Of a stretch of DNA of 64,000 nucleotides, positions 33,141-40,699 are shown in pieces. The DNA comes from Chitinophagales bacterium (GTDB taxonomy: Bacteria; Bacteroidota; Bacteroidia; Chitinophagales; Chitinophagaceae). The position numbers were made by a program, and so were the translations under genes. A model generated the notes under the pieces. It had not been told where the DNA came from and ran no database searches. It worked only from the letters and a program-made list of their open reading frames with translations. The stretch spans positions 1 through 64,000 of the forward strand of contig JAFLBL010000018.1 in assembly GCA_017303855.1 (NCBI GenBank), written 5' to 3'. The first letter of the stretch is position 1; the number at the start of each line of letters is the position of its first letter.

Positions 33141-33883
33141 GCAGCATCACCAAGCGAGTCCGCATTGACGATATTCAGTTTTTCCACGGCTACCTGGGCT
33201 GCGATCTGGGAGGCGTCTTTTTTATTAAAGGCTTTTCCTTCGGCTATATTTTTTCCATCCAGCACGGCGGCCACGGTAAACAACCGGCGTCCGTTTTCCA
33301 GCCGTTCATTCAGTGTTTCAAATTCCAGCACCCGGCCATTTTTATTGGCCCATCCATAGAGTTTGTTTTTGTGGTTGATCTCGAGGTTTTCCAGATCATC
33401 CATAAACATGTGCGGCAGGATGATATAATCCAGTACCCAACGGGCCGTTTTTTTATACCCGATATCCAGGTAAATGGCGCCTACCAGGGCTTCCAGTGTA
33501 TTGCCGAATATCTGACTCACTTTGAGCGAGCCGTCCATTTTATTAAAGAGGGTTACCTTTTTTAACCCCATCCGTACCGCAATATCATTCAGCTGCTGGC
33601 GGTTTACCATCTTGCTGCGCATTTCGGTGAGGAATCCTTCTTCCTTATAGGGATATCGTTTGAACAGGTAATCGGCAATCAGGGCGCTTAGTACGGCGTC
33701 GCCGAGATATTCCAGCCGTTCATTGTTTTCGTCCGCTCCTTCGCGTACTGAACGGTGTGTAAGTGCTGTCTTGTATAGTGAAGTGTTGCCGGGTTTATAA
33801 CCCAGTATATTCCGGAGCTCCTTTTTAAAAGAGGAACCCGCGTGCCTGTTGAAAAAATTTTTAAAAAAATCCACTGGTTGCAA
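33134..33883 (-). CDS. rnc: Ribonuclease III
   Basis: A 249-residue double-strand RNA endonuclease for rRNA and mRNA processing. The catalytic signature NERLEYLGDAVLS is at about residues 54-66, with acidic partners in LEALVGAIYLDIGY. A double-stranded RNA-binding domain follows at about 165-240 (NKLYGWANKNGRVLEFETL ... SQIAAQVAVEKL). It is the last gene of acpP-fabF-rnc, a conserved Bacteroidota order. A 20-residue N-terminal extension precedes the domain. Confidence 0.96.
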   Translation of the reverse strand: MQPVDFFKNFFNRHAGSSFKKELRNILGYKPGNTSLYKTALTHRSVREGADENNERLEYLGDAVLSALIADYLFKRYPYKEEGFLTEMRSKMVNRQQLNDIAVRMGLKKVTLFNKMDGSLKVSQIFGNTLEALVGAIYLDIGYKKTARWVLDYIILPHMFMDDLENLEINHKNKLYGWANKNGRVLEFETLNERLENGRRLFTVAAVLDGKNIAEGKAFNKKDASQIAAQVAVEKLNIVNADSLGDAAE

Positions 33884-33902
33884 ACTACAAATAAATGGCG
33901 GA

Positions 33903-35156
33903 TCAGGCTTTATACTTTTTCACAATCACGCAGGCATTATGGCCGCCAAAACCAAATGTATTGCTCAGTGCCGCGTTTACGGTACGTTGCTGTGACTGAT
34001 TAAAAGTAAAGTTCAGCTTCGGATCCAGTTCCGGATCATCGGTAAAGTGATTGATGGTAGGCGGCACCATATCATGTATAACAGCCTTGATACTGGCAAT
34101 GGCTTCAATAACACCGGCGGCGCCGAGACAATGTCCGGTCATGGATTTGGTAGCGCTGATATTCAGTTTATAGGCGTGCTCACCAAATACAGCAGTGATA
34201 GCTTTTACTTCTGCACCATCCCCGATGGGCGTGGAAGTGCCGTGCGTATTGATATAATCAATTTCTTCCGGTTGCATATTCGCTTCTGCCAGGGCGGCCA
34301 GCATTACGTTACGGGCACCCAGTCCTTCAGGATGCGGGGCCGTAATATGATACGCGTCGGCAGTGGCACCACAACCGGCAATTTCACAATAGATTTTCGC
34401 ACCACGGGCAATGGCATGGTCCAGGTCTTCCAGTACAAGCATACCGGCGGCTTCGCCCATTACAAAACCATCTCTTTCCTTGTCATAGGGACGGCTGGCG
34501 GTTTTGGGATCATCGTTGCGTTCACTCATCGCTTTCATCGCATTGAATCCGCCCACGCCCGCTTCACTGATTACGGCTTCACTACCTCCGGTTAAAATAA
34601 TATCCGCCTTACCCAGCCGTATCAGGTTAAAAGCATCCATTATGGCATTGGTACTGCTGGCACAGGCACTTACCACGGCGAAGTTGGGCCCCCGCAGGTT
34701 GTGCCGCATACTGATCTGGCCGGCAGCAATGTCCAGGATCATTTTGGGAATAAAGAAGGGATTAAACCGGGGCGTGCCGTCTCCTTTAGCGAAATCGGTA
34801 ACCTCGTGCTGGAATGTGGTCAGTCCGCCAATACCACTGGCGAAAACCACACCTATCCGATCCGGATTGATATTCTCTTTATTGAGACCGGCATCAGCCA
34901 TCGCCTGATCGCTTACCACCAGCGCAAACTGGGTAAAGCGGTCAATTTTGCGGGCTTCTTTTTTATCCAGAAACTGTGTGGGATCAAAATTCTTTACTTC
35001 ACATGCAAACCGGGTACGGAATCTTGAAGCGTCAAACTGGGTTATCATATCCGCGCCGGAAACGCCATTGATCAGTCCGTTCCAATAATCATCAATATTA
35101 TTTCCTAATGGGGTGAGTGCACCCATGCCTGTAACTACAACTCTTTTCAGTTCCAT
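33903..35156 (-). CDS. fabF: Beta-ketoacyl-ACP synthase II
   Basis: A 417-residue condensing enzyme of fatty acid elongation. The catalytic triad is visible: Cys in VVSACASSTNAIMDA, His in INTHGTSTPIGD and His in SMTGHCLGAAGVIEA. NTFGFGGHNACV is at the C-terminus. It lies between acpP and rnc. A strong hairpin with a T-rich tail separates it from acpP, so part of the acpP transcript probably ends before fabF. Confidence 0.97.
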   Translation of the reverse strand: MELKRVVVTGMGALTPLGNNIDDYWNGLINGVSGADMITQFDASRFRTRFACEVKNFDPTQFLDKKEARKIDRFTQFALVVSDQAMADAGLNKENINPDRIGVVFASGIGGLTTFQHEVTDFAKGDGTPRFNPFFIPKMILDIAAGQISMRHNLRGPNFAVVSACASSTNAIMDAFNLIRLGKADIILTGGSEAVISEAGVGGFNAMKAMSERNDDPKTASRPYDKERDGFVMGEAAGMLVLEDLDHAIARGAKIYCEIAGCGATADAYHITAPHPEGLGARNVMLAALAEANMQPEEIDYINTHGTSTPIGDGAEVKAITAVFGEHAYKLNISATKSMTGHCLGAAGVIEAIASIKAVIHDMVPPTINHFTDDPELDPKLNFTFNQSQQRTVNAALSNTFGFGGHNACVIVKKYKA

Positions 35157-35197
35157 ATGGTGAAAGTAAAGCAGTTTAACACAAAAACAAAAACCAA

Positions 35198-35267
35198 CCG
35201 CCTTCTATCCCGGTAATCCGGGATGGAGAAGGCGGGAGTTACATTTATTTCCTGCCAGTCAGGCAGG
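35198..35267 (-). terminator. Terminator/attenuator hairpins between acpP and fabF
   Basis: CCGCCTTCTATCCCGG (35198-35213) pairs with CCGGGAT (35218-35224) and AGAAGGCGG (35227-35235) with a two-base bulge. On the minus strand it ends in GGTTTTTGTTTTTG. A second small hairpin CCTGCC/GGCAGG (35251-35267) precedes it. This suits partial termination giving more acpP than fabF message. Confidence 0.8.
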
Positions 35268-35281
35268 CAACTTATGGTACA

Positions 35282-35518
35282 TTACTTGGCGTGCTCTTCC
35301 AGGTAAGTAATAGCCTGACCAACTGTTGTAATCGTCTCGGCTTGCTCATCGGGGATAGAAATGTTGAATTCTTTTTCAAATTCCATGATGAGTTCTACAG
35401 TGTCCAAAGAATCGGCACCCAGGTCGTTGGTAAAAGAAGCTTCGTTTGTAACTTCTGCTTCGTCAACGCCCAGTTTGTCAACGATGATCTTTTTAACTCT
35501 TGATGCAATGTCTGACAT
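35282..35518 (-). CDS. acpP: Acyl carrier protein
   Basis: A 78-residue acidic four-helix protein carrying growing acyl chains in fatty acid synthesis. The phosphopantetheine serine is Ser37 in DLGADSLDTVELIMEFE. It heads acpP-fabF-rnc, with a TATTTTTG promoter element 27 bases upstream and a terminator-like hairpin before fabF. Confidence 0.97.
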   Translation of the reverse strand: MSDIASRVKKIIVDKLGVDEAEVTNEASFTNDLGADSLDTVELIMEFEKEFNISIPDEQAETITTVGQAITYLEEHAK

Positions 35519-35544
35519 GTTCGTAAAGTTTTGTTTATTGGGTG

Positions 35545-35552
35545 CAAAAATA
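35545..35552 (-). promoter_or_regulatory. -7 promoter element of acpP
   Basis: Minus-strand TATTTTTG, 27 bases before the acpP ATG. Confidence 0.6.
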
Positions 35553-35732
35553 TACTTTTTGAATAAATAAGCACGCGAAAGACTGTTTTTTCCGTAATTG
35601 TTCCAAAATATTGATTGCGAGGGGCAAAAGCCGGGGTGACCAAACGGGGCCGGAGATATTTCTTTGCCTTAACGGTTGGTAGTTTTAAAGGATCTTTGTA
35701 ATTTGAACTCCTTCCCAACCAACTAATTAGAT

Positions 35733-36161
35733 ATGGCGCTGAAAATTATCGAACACGGCAGTTCCGATTACCAGAAGATGGTCAATCTCCGGGATATGAT
35801 CCTGCGCAAACCGTTAGGGCTGGACTTTACATCAGCTGAGCTGGAAGAGGAAAAGGAGAATATCATGATTGGCGCCTTTGAAGAAGAGGATATCCTGGGC
35901 TGTTGTATGCTGGTCGAAGAAAATAACCGGATCATCCGCTTACGCCAGATGGCCGTGCTGAATAATCTGCAGGGAAAAGGGATTGGCCGGGCGATTATGA
36001 ATTTTGCCGAAAATATTGCCCGCGACCGTGGGTATAAAGTACTTTCCATGCATGCCCGGAAAAACGCTATCGGTTTTTATGAAAAAATGGGCTATAAAGT
36101 CGTTGGTGAAGAATTCCAGGAAGTCACCATTCCCCATGTCGTTATGGAAAAAGCCCTGTAA
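35733..36161 (+). CDS. GNAT-family N-acetyltransferase
   Basis: A 142-residue acetyltransferase. The acetyl-CoA-binding motif A is RQMAVLNNLQGKGIGRAIM (about residues 72-90), followed by the ARKNAIGFYEKMGYKVVGEEF segment typical of motif B. The substrate is unknown; the small size and FYEKMGYK ending resemble ElaA-like and other general GNAT enzymes. It stands alone, divergent from acpP and converging with the YcxB-like gene three bases away. Confidence 0.88.
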   Translation: MALKIIEHGSSDYQKMVNLRDMILRKPLGLDFTSAELEEEKENIMIGAFEEEDILGCCMLVEENNRIIRLRQMAVLNNLQGKGIGRAIMNFAENIARDRGYKVLSMHARKNAIGFYEKMGYKVVGEEFQEVTIPHVVMEKAL

Positions 36162-36164
36162 TCA

Positions 36165-36644
36165 TCAGCCTTTTTTCACATGTTCCCGTATTATATTCCG
36201 GAGTGACATTACTTCGTCGGTATCCTTACACCCGTTTTTAGGTACCAGCAGAAATGAACGGCTGTCAAAGTACAGATGAAAAAAATGCGGGCTTTCCAGG
36301 TAATTTTTTAAGCTGTTCCAGGCCCATGATTTGGATCCTCTCTCATGCGATAAAGTAAACCCTTCCCCAGTAAAATCCATACTGAATTCATGTTGAAACG
36401 TGACGGCTTTCCGGTACACCATAAAGGGCAGGAAAAACCAGAAACTGGCCATCAGTACGATCCATAAAGAGGAACCGACAAAAAACGCCATGGGTGAAAT
36501 GTATTTCAGTGCATAAAGACTGACGGATGCGAGGGCAAATACATTTACCAGGATCAGCATCAGTCTGATTTCTTTACGGCTGATAAAATGATACCGCAAG
36601 GCCTGGATTACCTGCCGCTTTTCATATCCGAAATAGATCGTCAT
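36165..36644 (-). CDS. YcxB-like membrane protein
   Basis: A 159-residue protein with two adjacent transmembrane helices (LMLILVNVFALASVSLYAL and FFVGSSLWIVLMASFWFFLPFM). A cytosolic domain follows that matches the YcxB C-terminal pattern: MDFTGEGFTLSHERGSKSWAWNSL and FHLYFDSRSFLLVPKNG. The function of the family is not established. It starts 12 bases downstream of the PhoD-like gene's stop, so the two may be co-transcribed. Confidence 0.8.
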   Translation of the reverse strand: MTIYFGYEKRQVIQALRYHFISRKEIRLMLILVNVFALASVSLYALKYISPMAFFVGSSLWIVLMASFWFFLPFMVYRKAVTFQHEFSMDFTGEGFTLSHERGSKSWAWNSLKNYLESPHFFHLYFDSRSFLLVPKNGCKDTDEVMSLRNIIREHVKKG

Positions 36645-36656
36645 TGTAGTATTGTA

Positions 36657-37997
36657 TTAATGCTTTAACTCTTTTTCAGTAATCGCCCATTCACCCAGCT
36701 TCTCCCCTTTTACGCCAATGAATTCCACCTTCAGTTGCCGGCGGCCACGTTCGCCGCTGAAAGTAAAGCGGGCATAATTCTGCTTTTCATCCAATCCGAA
36801 AACACGATACGGATTATTTTTTTCAGCGGCACCGAAAGTGTGCGTACCGGAAGTTAAGGGAGATACGGTAATATCATACAGCGGGTAACCGCCGGGCCTT
36901 TCTGTTTTGATAATCTCACTGTGATGACGGTCGCCGGTCAGGAACAACACCCCGTTTATTTTATAGTCCGCTAAAAAATCCATCAGCTCCTGGTATTCAA
37001 CGGGGAAGTCGAGCCATTTATCAAATGGCGAAACCGGGTTCAGTACCTGGCTGCCAACCGTGATAATCTTAAACGTAGCCGTACTTTGCAGTAAGGCGTT
37101 TTTTAACCAATCCATCTGTTGTTTGCCCAGCATTCTTTTTTCCGGATTAGGTTTTCCGTTCACTGAATCTTTCATACCATCGGCACTCCGCCACCAGCGG
37201 TCATCCGTGAGAAAAATATCGGCATCTCCCCAGTTGATCATGGTATAGATACCCTGGCCGTTTTCGCCGGCAGATGTATTGGGAAAATAGCTGTTAAACA
37301 CTTTGCGGCTGGTTTCCTTGAGTATATAACTGCCGCCGATATCATTGGGTCCGTAGTCATGATCATCCCAGGTGGCGAAATGAGGCATGGATTTCAGAAA
37401 TGGCTGGAGACTGGAAACCGCACGATCATGACTGGCCCTGTTCCACAACCCCCATTCACTGTAATAATCCACTTCACGGGTATACCAGGCATCGCCCAGC
37501 CAGAGCATAAAAGCCGCTTTCTCGGTGGCCATGGTATTGAAAATGGATGAATCTTTACCATAAGGAATACCGAGCCGGTCATACTGCGGCTCATTAAAAT
37601 AGGAGCAGGAACCTGTCAGGAAGCTAAATTCAGGCACGGGTTTACGCCACTGCCAGAGATCCTTTGTGGTAAAGCGGCCTCCTTTTCCGGAAGAAGCCCC
37701 GTTGATCAGGACTGTATACTCATATGTACTGTTCATATCCAGTCCGCCCAGTACAATGGTAACCGGATTGAAATCGTTTCCCAGCGGACCTTTATAGGCA
37801 ACCGTCCGCATTGCCTTTTTCCCTGGCAGCTGGTAACGTATAGCCACCGATTTTACTTCGGGGGACACTTCCACCCAGATCTTTGCATCCCGCAGCTCTA
37901 CGGGGCCCAGCATTGGTCCAGAAATCACCCTGGGCAGCTTTGCCATAAGGCTGTGTGTTAAAATAAGAAGACTGATCAGTACAGGCAGCTTTTTCAT
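36657..37997 (-). CDS. Secreted PhoD-like alkaline phosphatase
   Basis: A 446-residue exported metallophosphatase. The signal peptide is MKKLPVLISLLILTHSLMAK. An N-terminal Fn3-like domain (GPMLGPVELRDAKIWVEVSP) precedes the phosphatase domain with GSCSYFN, WLGDAWYTREVDYYSE, FATWDDHDYGPND and LTGDRHHSE, the metal-binding motifs of the PhoD family. It should hydrolyse phosphate mono- or diesters in the periplasm or outside. I start at the ATG at 37997, which gives the signal peptide; the frame extends to 38027. No Pho-type regulator is near. Confidence 0.9.
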   Translation of the reverse strand: MKKLPVLISLLILTHSLMAKLPRVISGPMLGPVELRDAKIWVEVSPEVKSVAIRYQLPGKKAMRTVAYKGPLGNDFNPVTIVLGGLDMNSTYEYTVLINGASSGKGGRFTTKDLWQWRKPVPEFSFLTGSCSYFNEPQYDRLGIPYGKDSSIFNTMATEKAAFMLWLGDAWYTREVDYYSEWGLWNRASHDRAVSSLQPFLKSMPHFATWDDHDYGPNDIGGSYILKETSRKVFNSYFPNTSAGENGQGIYTMINWGDADIFLTDDRWWRSADGMKDSVNGKPNPEKRMLGKQQMDWLKNALLQSTATFKIITVGSQVLNPVSPFDKWLDFPVEYQELMDFLADYKINGVLFLTGDRHHSEIIKTERPGGYPLYDITVSPLTSGTHTFGAAEKNNPYRVFGLDEKQNYARFTFSGERGRRQLKVEFIGVKGEKLGEWAITEKELKH

Positions 37998-38030
37998 GCG
38001 GGATAATTTGAAGGCGCAAGTTACCAAACA

Positions 38031-38064
38031 AAAGAGGCTGTATCAAAATTGATACAGCCTCTTT
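38031..38064 (-). terminator. Intrinsic terminator of the collagen-like gene
   Basis: A perfect 15-bp stem (38031-38045 with 38050-38064, AAAGAGGCTGTATCA) and AAAT loop; on the minus strand it is followed by TGTTTGG. The GGCTGTAT core recurs in the terminator at 53144. Confidence 0.88.
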
Positions 38065-38084
38065 CAGAATAATGCGTTGTACGA

Positions 38085-38765
38085 TTATTTCCAGCCCTGA
38101 CCATTTGCAGGGAGATTCAGTGCCTGGGCCACCTGTTCGTAAGTCATGGCTTTCAGTTGTTCTACTGTATAGCCGGAATTACCTGCAAACGGGCTACGGC
38201 CACCAGCCACTCCACCCGGAATAATTACATAACGGTATACATAAGTAGCACTGGGAACAATACCCGTAGTTGTTGAATTAATCGGTTTGTTTAAATAGAT
38301 CATCCGGCCAACGGTCGGGATATAACTTACAATTAAGTTATTCGGAGTTACCGCGGTTACAGTCCAGGGTAATGCATAAGCAAACGTACTGGTGGCGGAG
38401 GGGGCTACATAAGAAAGCACTACGCCGTTGTTTACCACAGCGGCTGTAATACCGGGGGCATCTTTATAATCAATTTTGCTCAGTCCCTGATCAGCTAATG
38501 TGGAATCATGCCAACCGGTTAATGTAAACCAGGCAGAATAGATAACATTGGCTGTACCTGCAGGACCCTGGGGACCGGCCGGACCAACCGGACCTTGTGC
38601 ACCCGTAGCGCCTGTGGCACCGGTAGCACCTGTACCACCAGTAGCACCGGCAGGACCTTGCGCACCTGTAGCACCCGCAGGACCTTCCGGACCTTCTTTG
38701 GTACAACTAACGGCTAAAAAGGTAATAGCTAAAGACAGAAGCGAGAGGAGTCTGAACTTTCTCAT
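38085..38765 (-). CDS. Collagen-like repeat lipoprotein
   Basis: A 226-residue protein with a lipoprotein signal (LSLAITFLAVSC, lipidated Cys about residue 21) and about 15 Gly-X-Y triplets at residues 26-72 (GPEGPAGATGAQGPAGATG and similar). A globular beta-rich C-terminal part with no known domain follows, containing YVIIPGG and GYTVEQLKAMTYEQVAQAL. Bacterial collagen-like stalks trimerise and project a binding head from the surface; the ligand is unknown. The triplet DNA repeats could change length by slippage. It has its own terminator and no co-transcribed neighbour. Confidence 0.85.
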   Translation of the reverse strand: MRKFRLLSLLSLAITFLAVSCTKEGPEGPAGATGAQGPAGATGGTGATGATGATGAQGPVGPAGPQGPAGTANVIYSAWFTLTGWHDSTLADQGLSKIDYKDAPGITAAVVNNGVVLSYVAPSATSTFAYALPWTVTAVTPNNLIVSYIPTVGRMIYLNKPINSTTTGIVPSATYVYRYVIIPGGVAGGRSPFAGNSGYTVEQLKAMTYEQVAQALNLPANGQGWK

Positions 38766-38912
38766 AAACGAAGATTTGGCTGTTATTATGGTTTAGACTT
38801 AAAAGTAAAGGGATTTTTCCTCTTTACCAACATCAATTAAAGATAAAGGAAAAAAACACAAAACCACACAGGTTAAAAAAATATTTGCCCAACGCGGAGT
38901 TGGCCTAAGAAC

Positions 38913-38920
38913 TATATTTG
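38913..38920 (+). promoter_or_regulatory. -7 promoter element of the outer-membrane protein gene
   Basis: TATATTTG, 21 bases before the ATG at 38942; it lies upstream of the alternative in-frame codon at 38918, which it partly overlaps. Confidence 0.6.
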
Positions 38921-38941
38921 TCCGGTAACCAACTTCTATTT

Positions 38942-39691
38942 ATGATACGAAATTCTCTGATCATCACAGTACTAATGCTGGCGGCTACCGGCACCGCCCG
39001 GGGACAGTTTGTTAAAGGGGACAGGATGGCGGGTACCACCGTAGGCAGCCTGCTTTATAATTCAGGTACAGCGGATATTTCCGTTGCTTCAATTGGCAGC
39101 AATACGTCAAAGATCACCAACTACAACCTGACGGTCAGCCCGTCTCTTGGCTGGTTTGTTTCCGGCAATACGGTTGTAGGTGCCACCCTGAATTTGAATC
39201 CTTATGGAAACAAAACCACGTATGAGCAAAGCGGGAGCACCTATCAAAGCGATAAAAACACCGGCTTTACTATCGGTCTTGGCGGATTTGCACGTTCCTA
39301 TTTCGCGAGTAATAATAAACTGCTGCCATTTGGCCAGATTGCTTTAAATGGCGGTTTCAGTTCACTCAAAACAGAAGGTTTTTTTTACGGAGGTGCCGGC
39401 GCGCTGGCCTATAAAACCAGTTATACGGGTCAGTCAACCGGGGGTAGTTTTGTAAATGCCGCCCTGAGTGGTGGTTTTACAAAAATGCTCGGGGAGAATG
39501 CCGGGCTTGATCTGTACCTGGGTTATAACTTTTCGTACAATAAAAACGTATTTAAAAAAACCACGCTCCGCGACGATGGCAATAATGGCAGCGTGGACAC
39601 CCGTTCTGAAAATGAAACCAGCACCCGTTTTACCAATCACGGATTTATGGCCGGAGTTGGTTTCCAGTTCTTTCTGCGCAAAAAAAAATAA
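38942..39691 (+). CDS. Outer-membrane beta-barrel protein
   Basis: A 249-residue exported protein: signal peptide MIRNSLIITVLMLAATGTARG, then alternating amphipathic strands with glycine-rich turns (SPSLGWFVSGNTVVGATLNL, GFTIGLGGFARSYF, LDLYLGYNFSYNKNVF) and a final FMAGVGFQFFLRKK strand ending in aromatic and basic residues. This fits a small 8-10-strand porin-like barrel of unknown role. The start at 38942 follows from the signal peptide and the promoter position. Confidence 0.8.
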   Translation: MIRNSLIITVLMLAATGTARGQFVKGDRMAGTTVGSLLYNSGTADISVASIGSNTSKITNYNLTVSPSLGWFVSGNTVVGATLNLNPYGNKTTYEQSGSTYQSDKNTGFTIGLGGFARSYFASNNKLLPFGQIALNGGFSSLKTEGFFYGGAGALAYKTSYTGQSTGGSFVNAALSGGFTKMLGENAGLDLYLGYNFSYNKNVFKKTTLRDDGNNGSVDTRSENETSTRFTNHGFMAGVGFQFFLRKKK

Positions 39692-39711
39692 ACCGTTTGC
39701 TATACAAATTG

Positions 39712-39738
39712 AAAAGCCCCGGCATTCCGGGGCTTTTT
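39712..39738. terminator. Bidirectional intrinsic terminator
   Basis: AAAAGCCCCGG, CATT loop, CCGGGGCTTTT; A and T runs on both sides serve the converging barrel-protein and DksA-like genes. Confidence 0.92.
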
Positions 39739-39763
39739 CGTATCGTTAGTTTCTCTTCACCTG

Positions 39764-40696
39764 TTATTTGCTCATCATCTGCTTGGCCTCAATGCTGAGT
39801 GTGGCATGTGGCACGGCACGAAGACGGGCTTTATCAATCAGCTTTCCGGTAACCCGGCAGATGCCATAGGTTTTGTTTTCAATACGCATCATGGCTTTCT
39901 CCAGGTGATCAATAAACGTGATCTGGCGGCTGGCCATCTGGCTCAGTTGTTCACGCTCCATACTCACACTGCCATCTTCCATGGTCATGTAACGGGCTTC
40001 GTCCATATCCCCACCTTCATCCTTACGGGTAATCAGTCCCTGGAGGTAGTTCAGTTCTTTCTTGGCGGCATCCAGTTTGCGTTGAATGATCTCCCTGAAC
40101 TCGGCCAGGTCAGAATCAGAATAACGCATCGTGGGTCCGGATTGATGATGTTGCTGCATAGTTATATCTAATACGGATTTAGTAAACTCAGGTTCGTATT
40201 TTACTGAGGTTTTTGTAGTAGTCTTGGGTATAACGACTTTGCCGGCTTTCGGCGGTTCTTTTTTAATCACAGGTTGCACTTTGGGTTTTACCGATACCAG
40301 CGACTTCGGGTCTACGGTACCGGGTTTTTTTGCTGCCGGTTTCGGAGCAGGAACTTCCTGCTTTACCACTGGTGCCGGGGCTGCCGCTTTAGGGGCGGGG
40401 GCTTTGGCGGCCGGGGCAGGTTTTGCTACCGGTTTCGGAGCGGGTTTTGCAGCCGGTTTCGGAGCAGGCTTGGCGGCCGGCTTCGGTGCTGGTTTCTTAG
40501 CTACGGGCTTTGCAGCTGCTTTAACAGCCGGTTTCGGAGCCGGTTTGGCGGCCTTCTTAGGGGCGGGTTTGGGTGCAGACTTTTTCACAGTTTTCTTTGC
40601 TACCGGTTTTTTAGCGGCAGCTTTAGGGGCGGGTTTGGCGGCTTTTTTCGGAGCCTTTTTCCCGCCAGTTGGACGGGTTTGCTTTTTAGTTGCCAT
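39764..40696 (-). CDS. DksA/TraR-like protein with a histone-H1-like Lys/Ala/Pro tail
   Basis: A 310-residue protein in two parts. Residues 1-165 are low-complexity Ala/Lys/Pro (AAKPAPKPAAK-type repeats), resembling histone H1 tails and likely to bind nucleic acid. Residues about 185-310 are a DksA/TraR coiled-coil domain (YSDSDLAEFREIIQRKLDAA, YMTMEDGSVSMEREQLSQMA) with the C-terminal KTYGICRVTGKLIDKARLRAVPHAT. The C4 zinc finger is degenerate: only the Cys of GIC remains and the second pair is absent. DksA homologues act in the RNA polymerase secondary channel; the lost zinc site and the tail make the role here unsure. It begins three bases after the ileS stop, an order seen widely in Bacteroidota. 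Confidence 0.9.
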   Translation of the reverse strand: MATKKQTRPTGGKKAPKKAAKPAPKAAAKKPVAKKTVKKSAPKPAPKKAAKPAPKPAVKAAAKPVAKKPAPKPAAKPAPKPAAKPAPKPVAKPAPAAKAPAPKAAAPAPVVKQEVPAPKPAAKKPGTVDPKSLVSVKPKVQPVIKKEPPKAGKVVIPKTTTKTSVKYEPEFTKSVLDITMQQHHQSGPTMRYSDSDLAEFREIIQRKLDAAKKELNYLQGLITRKDEGGDMDEARYMTMEDGSVSMEREQLSQMASRQITFIDHLEKAMMRIENKTYGICRVTGKLIDKARLRAVPHATLSIEAKQMMSK

Positions 40697-40699
40697 AAA

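Noticed and set aside
38548..38796. Plus-strand Pro/Ala-rich frame
   Set aside because: Antisense of the Gly-X-Y repeats of the collagen-like gene.
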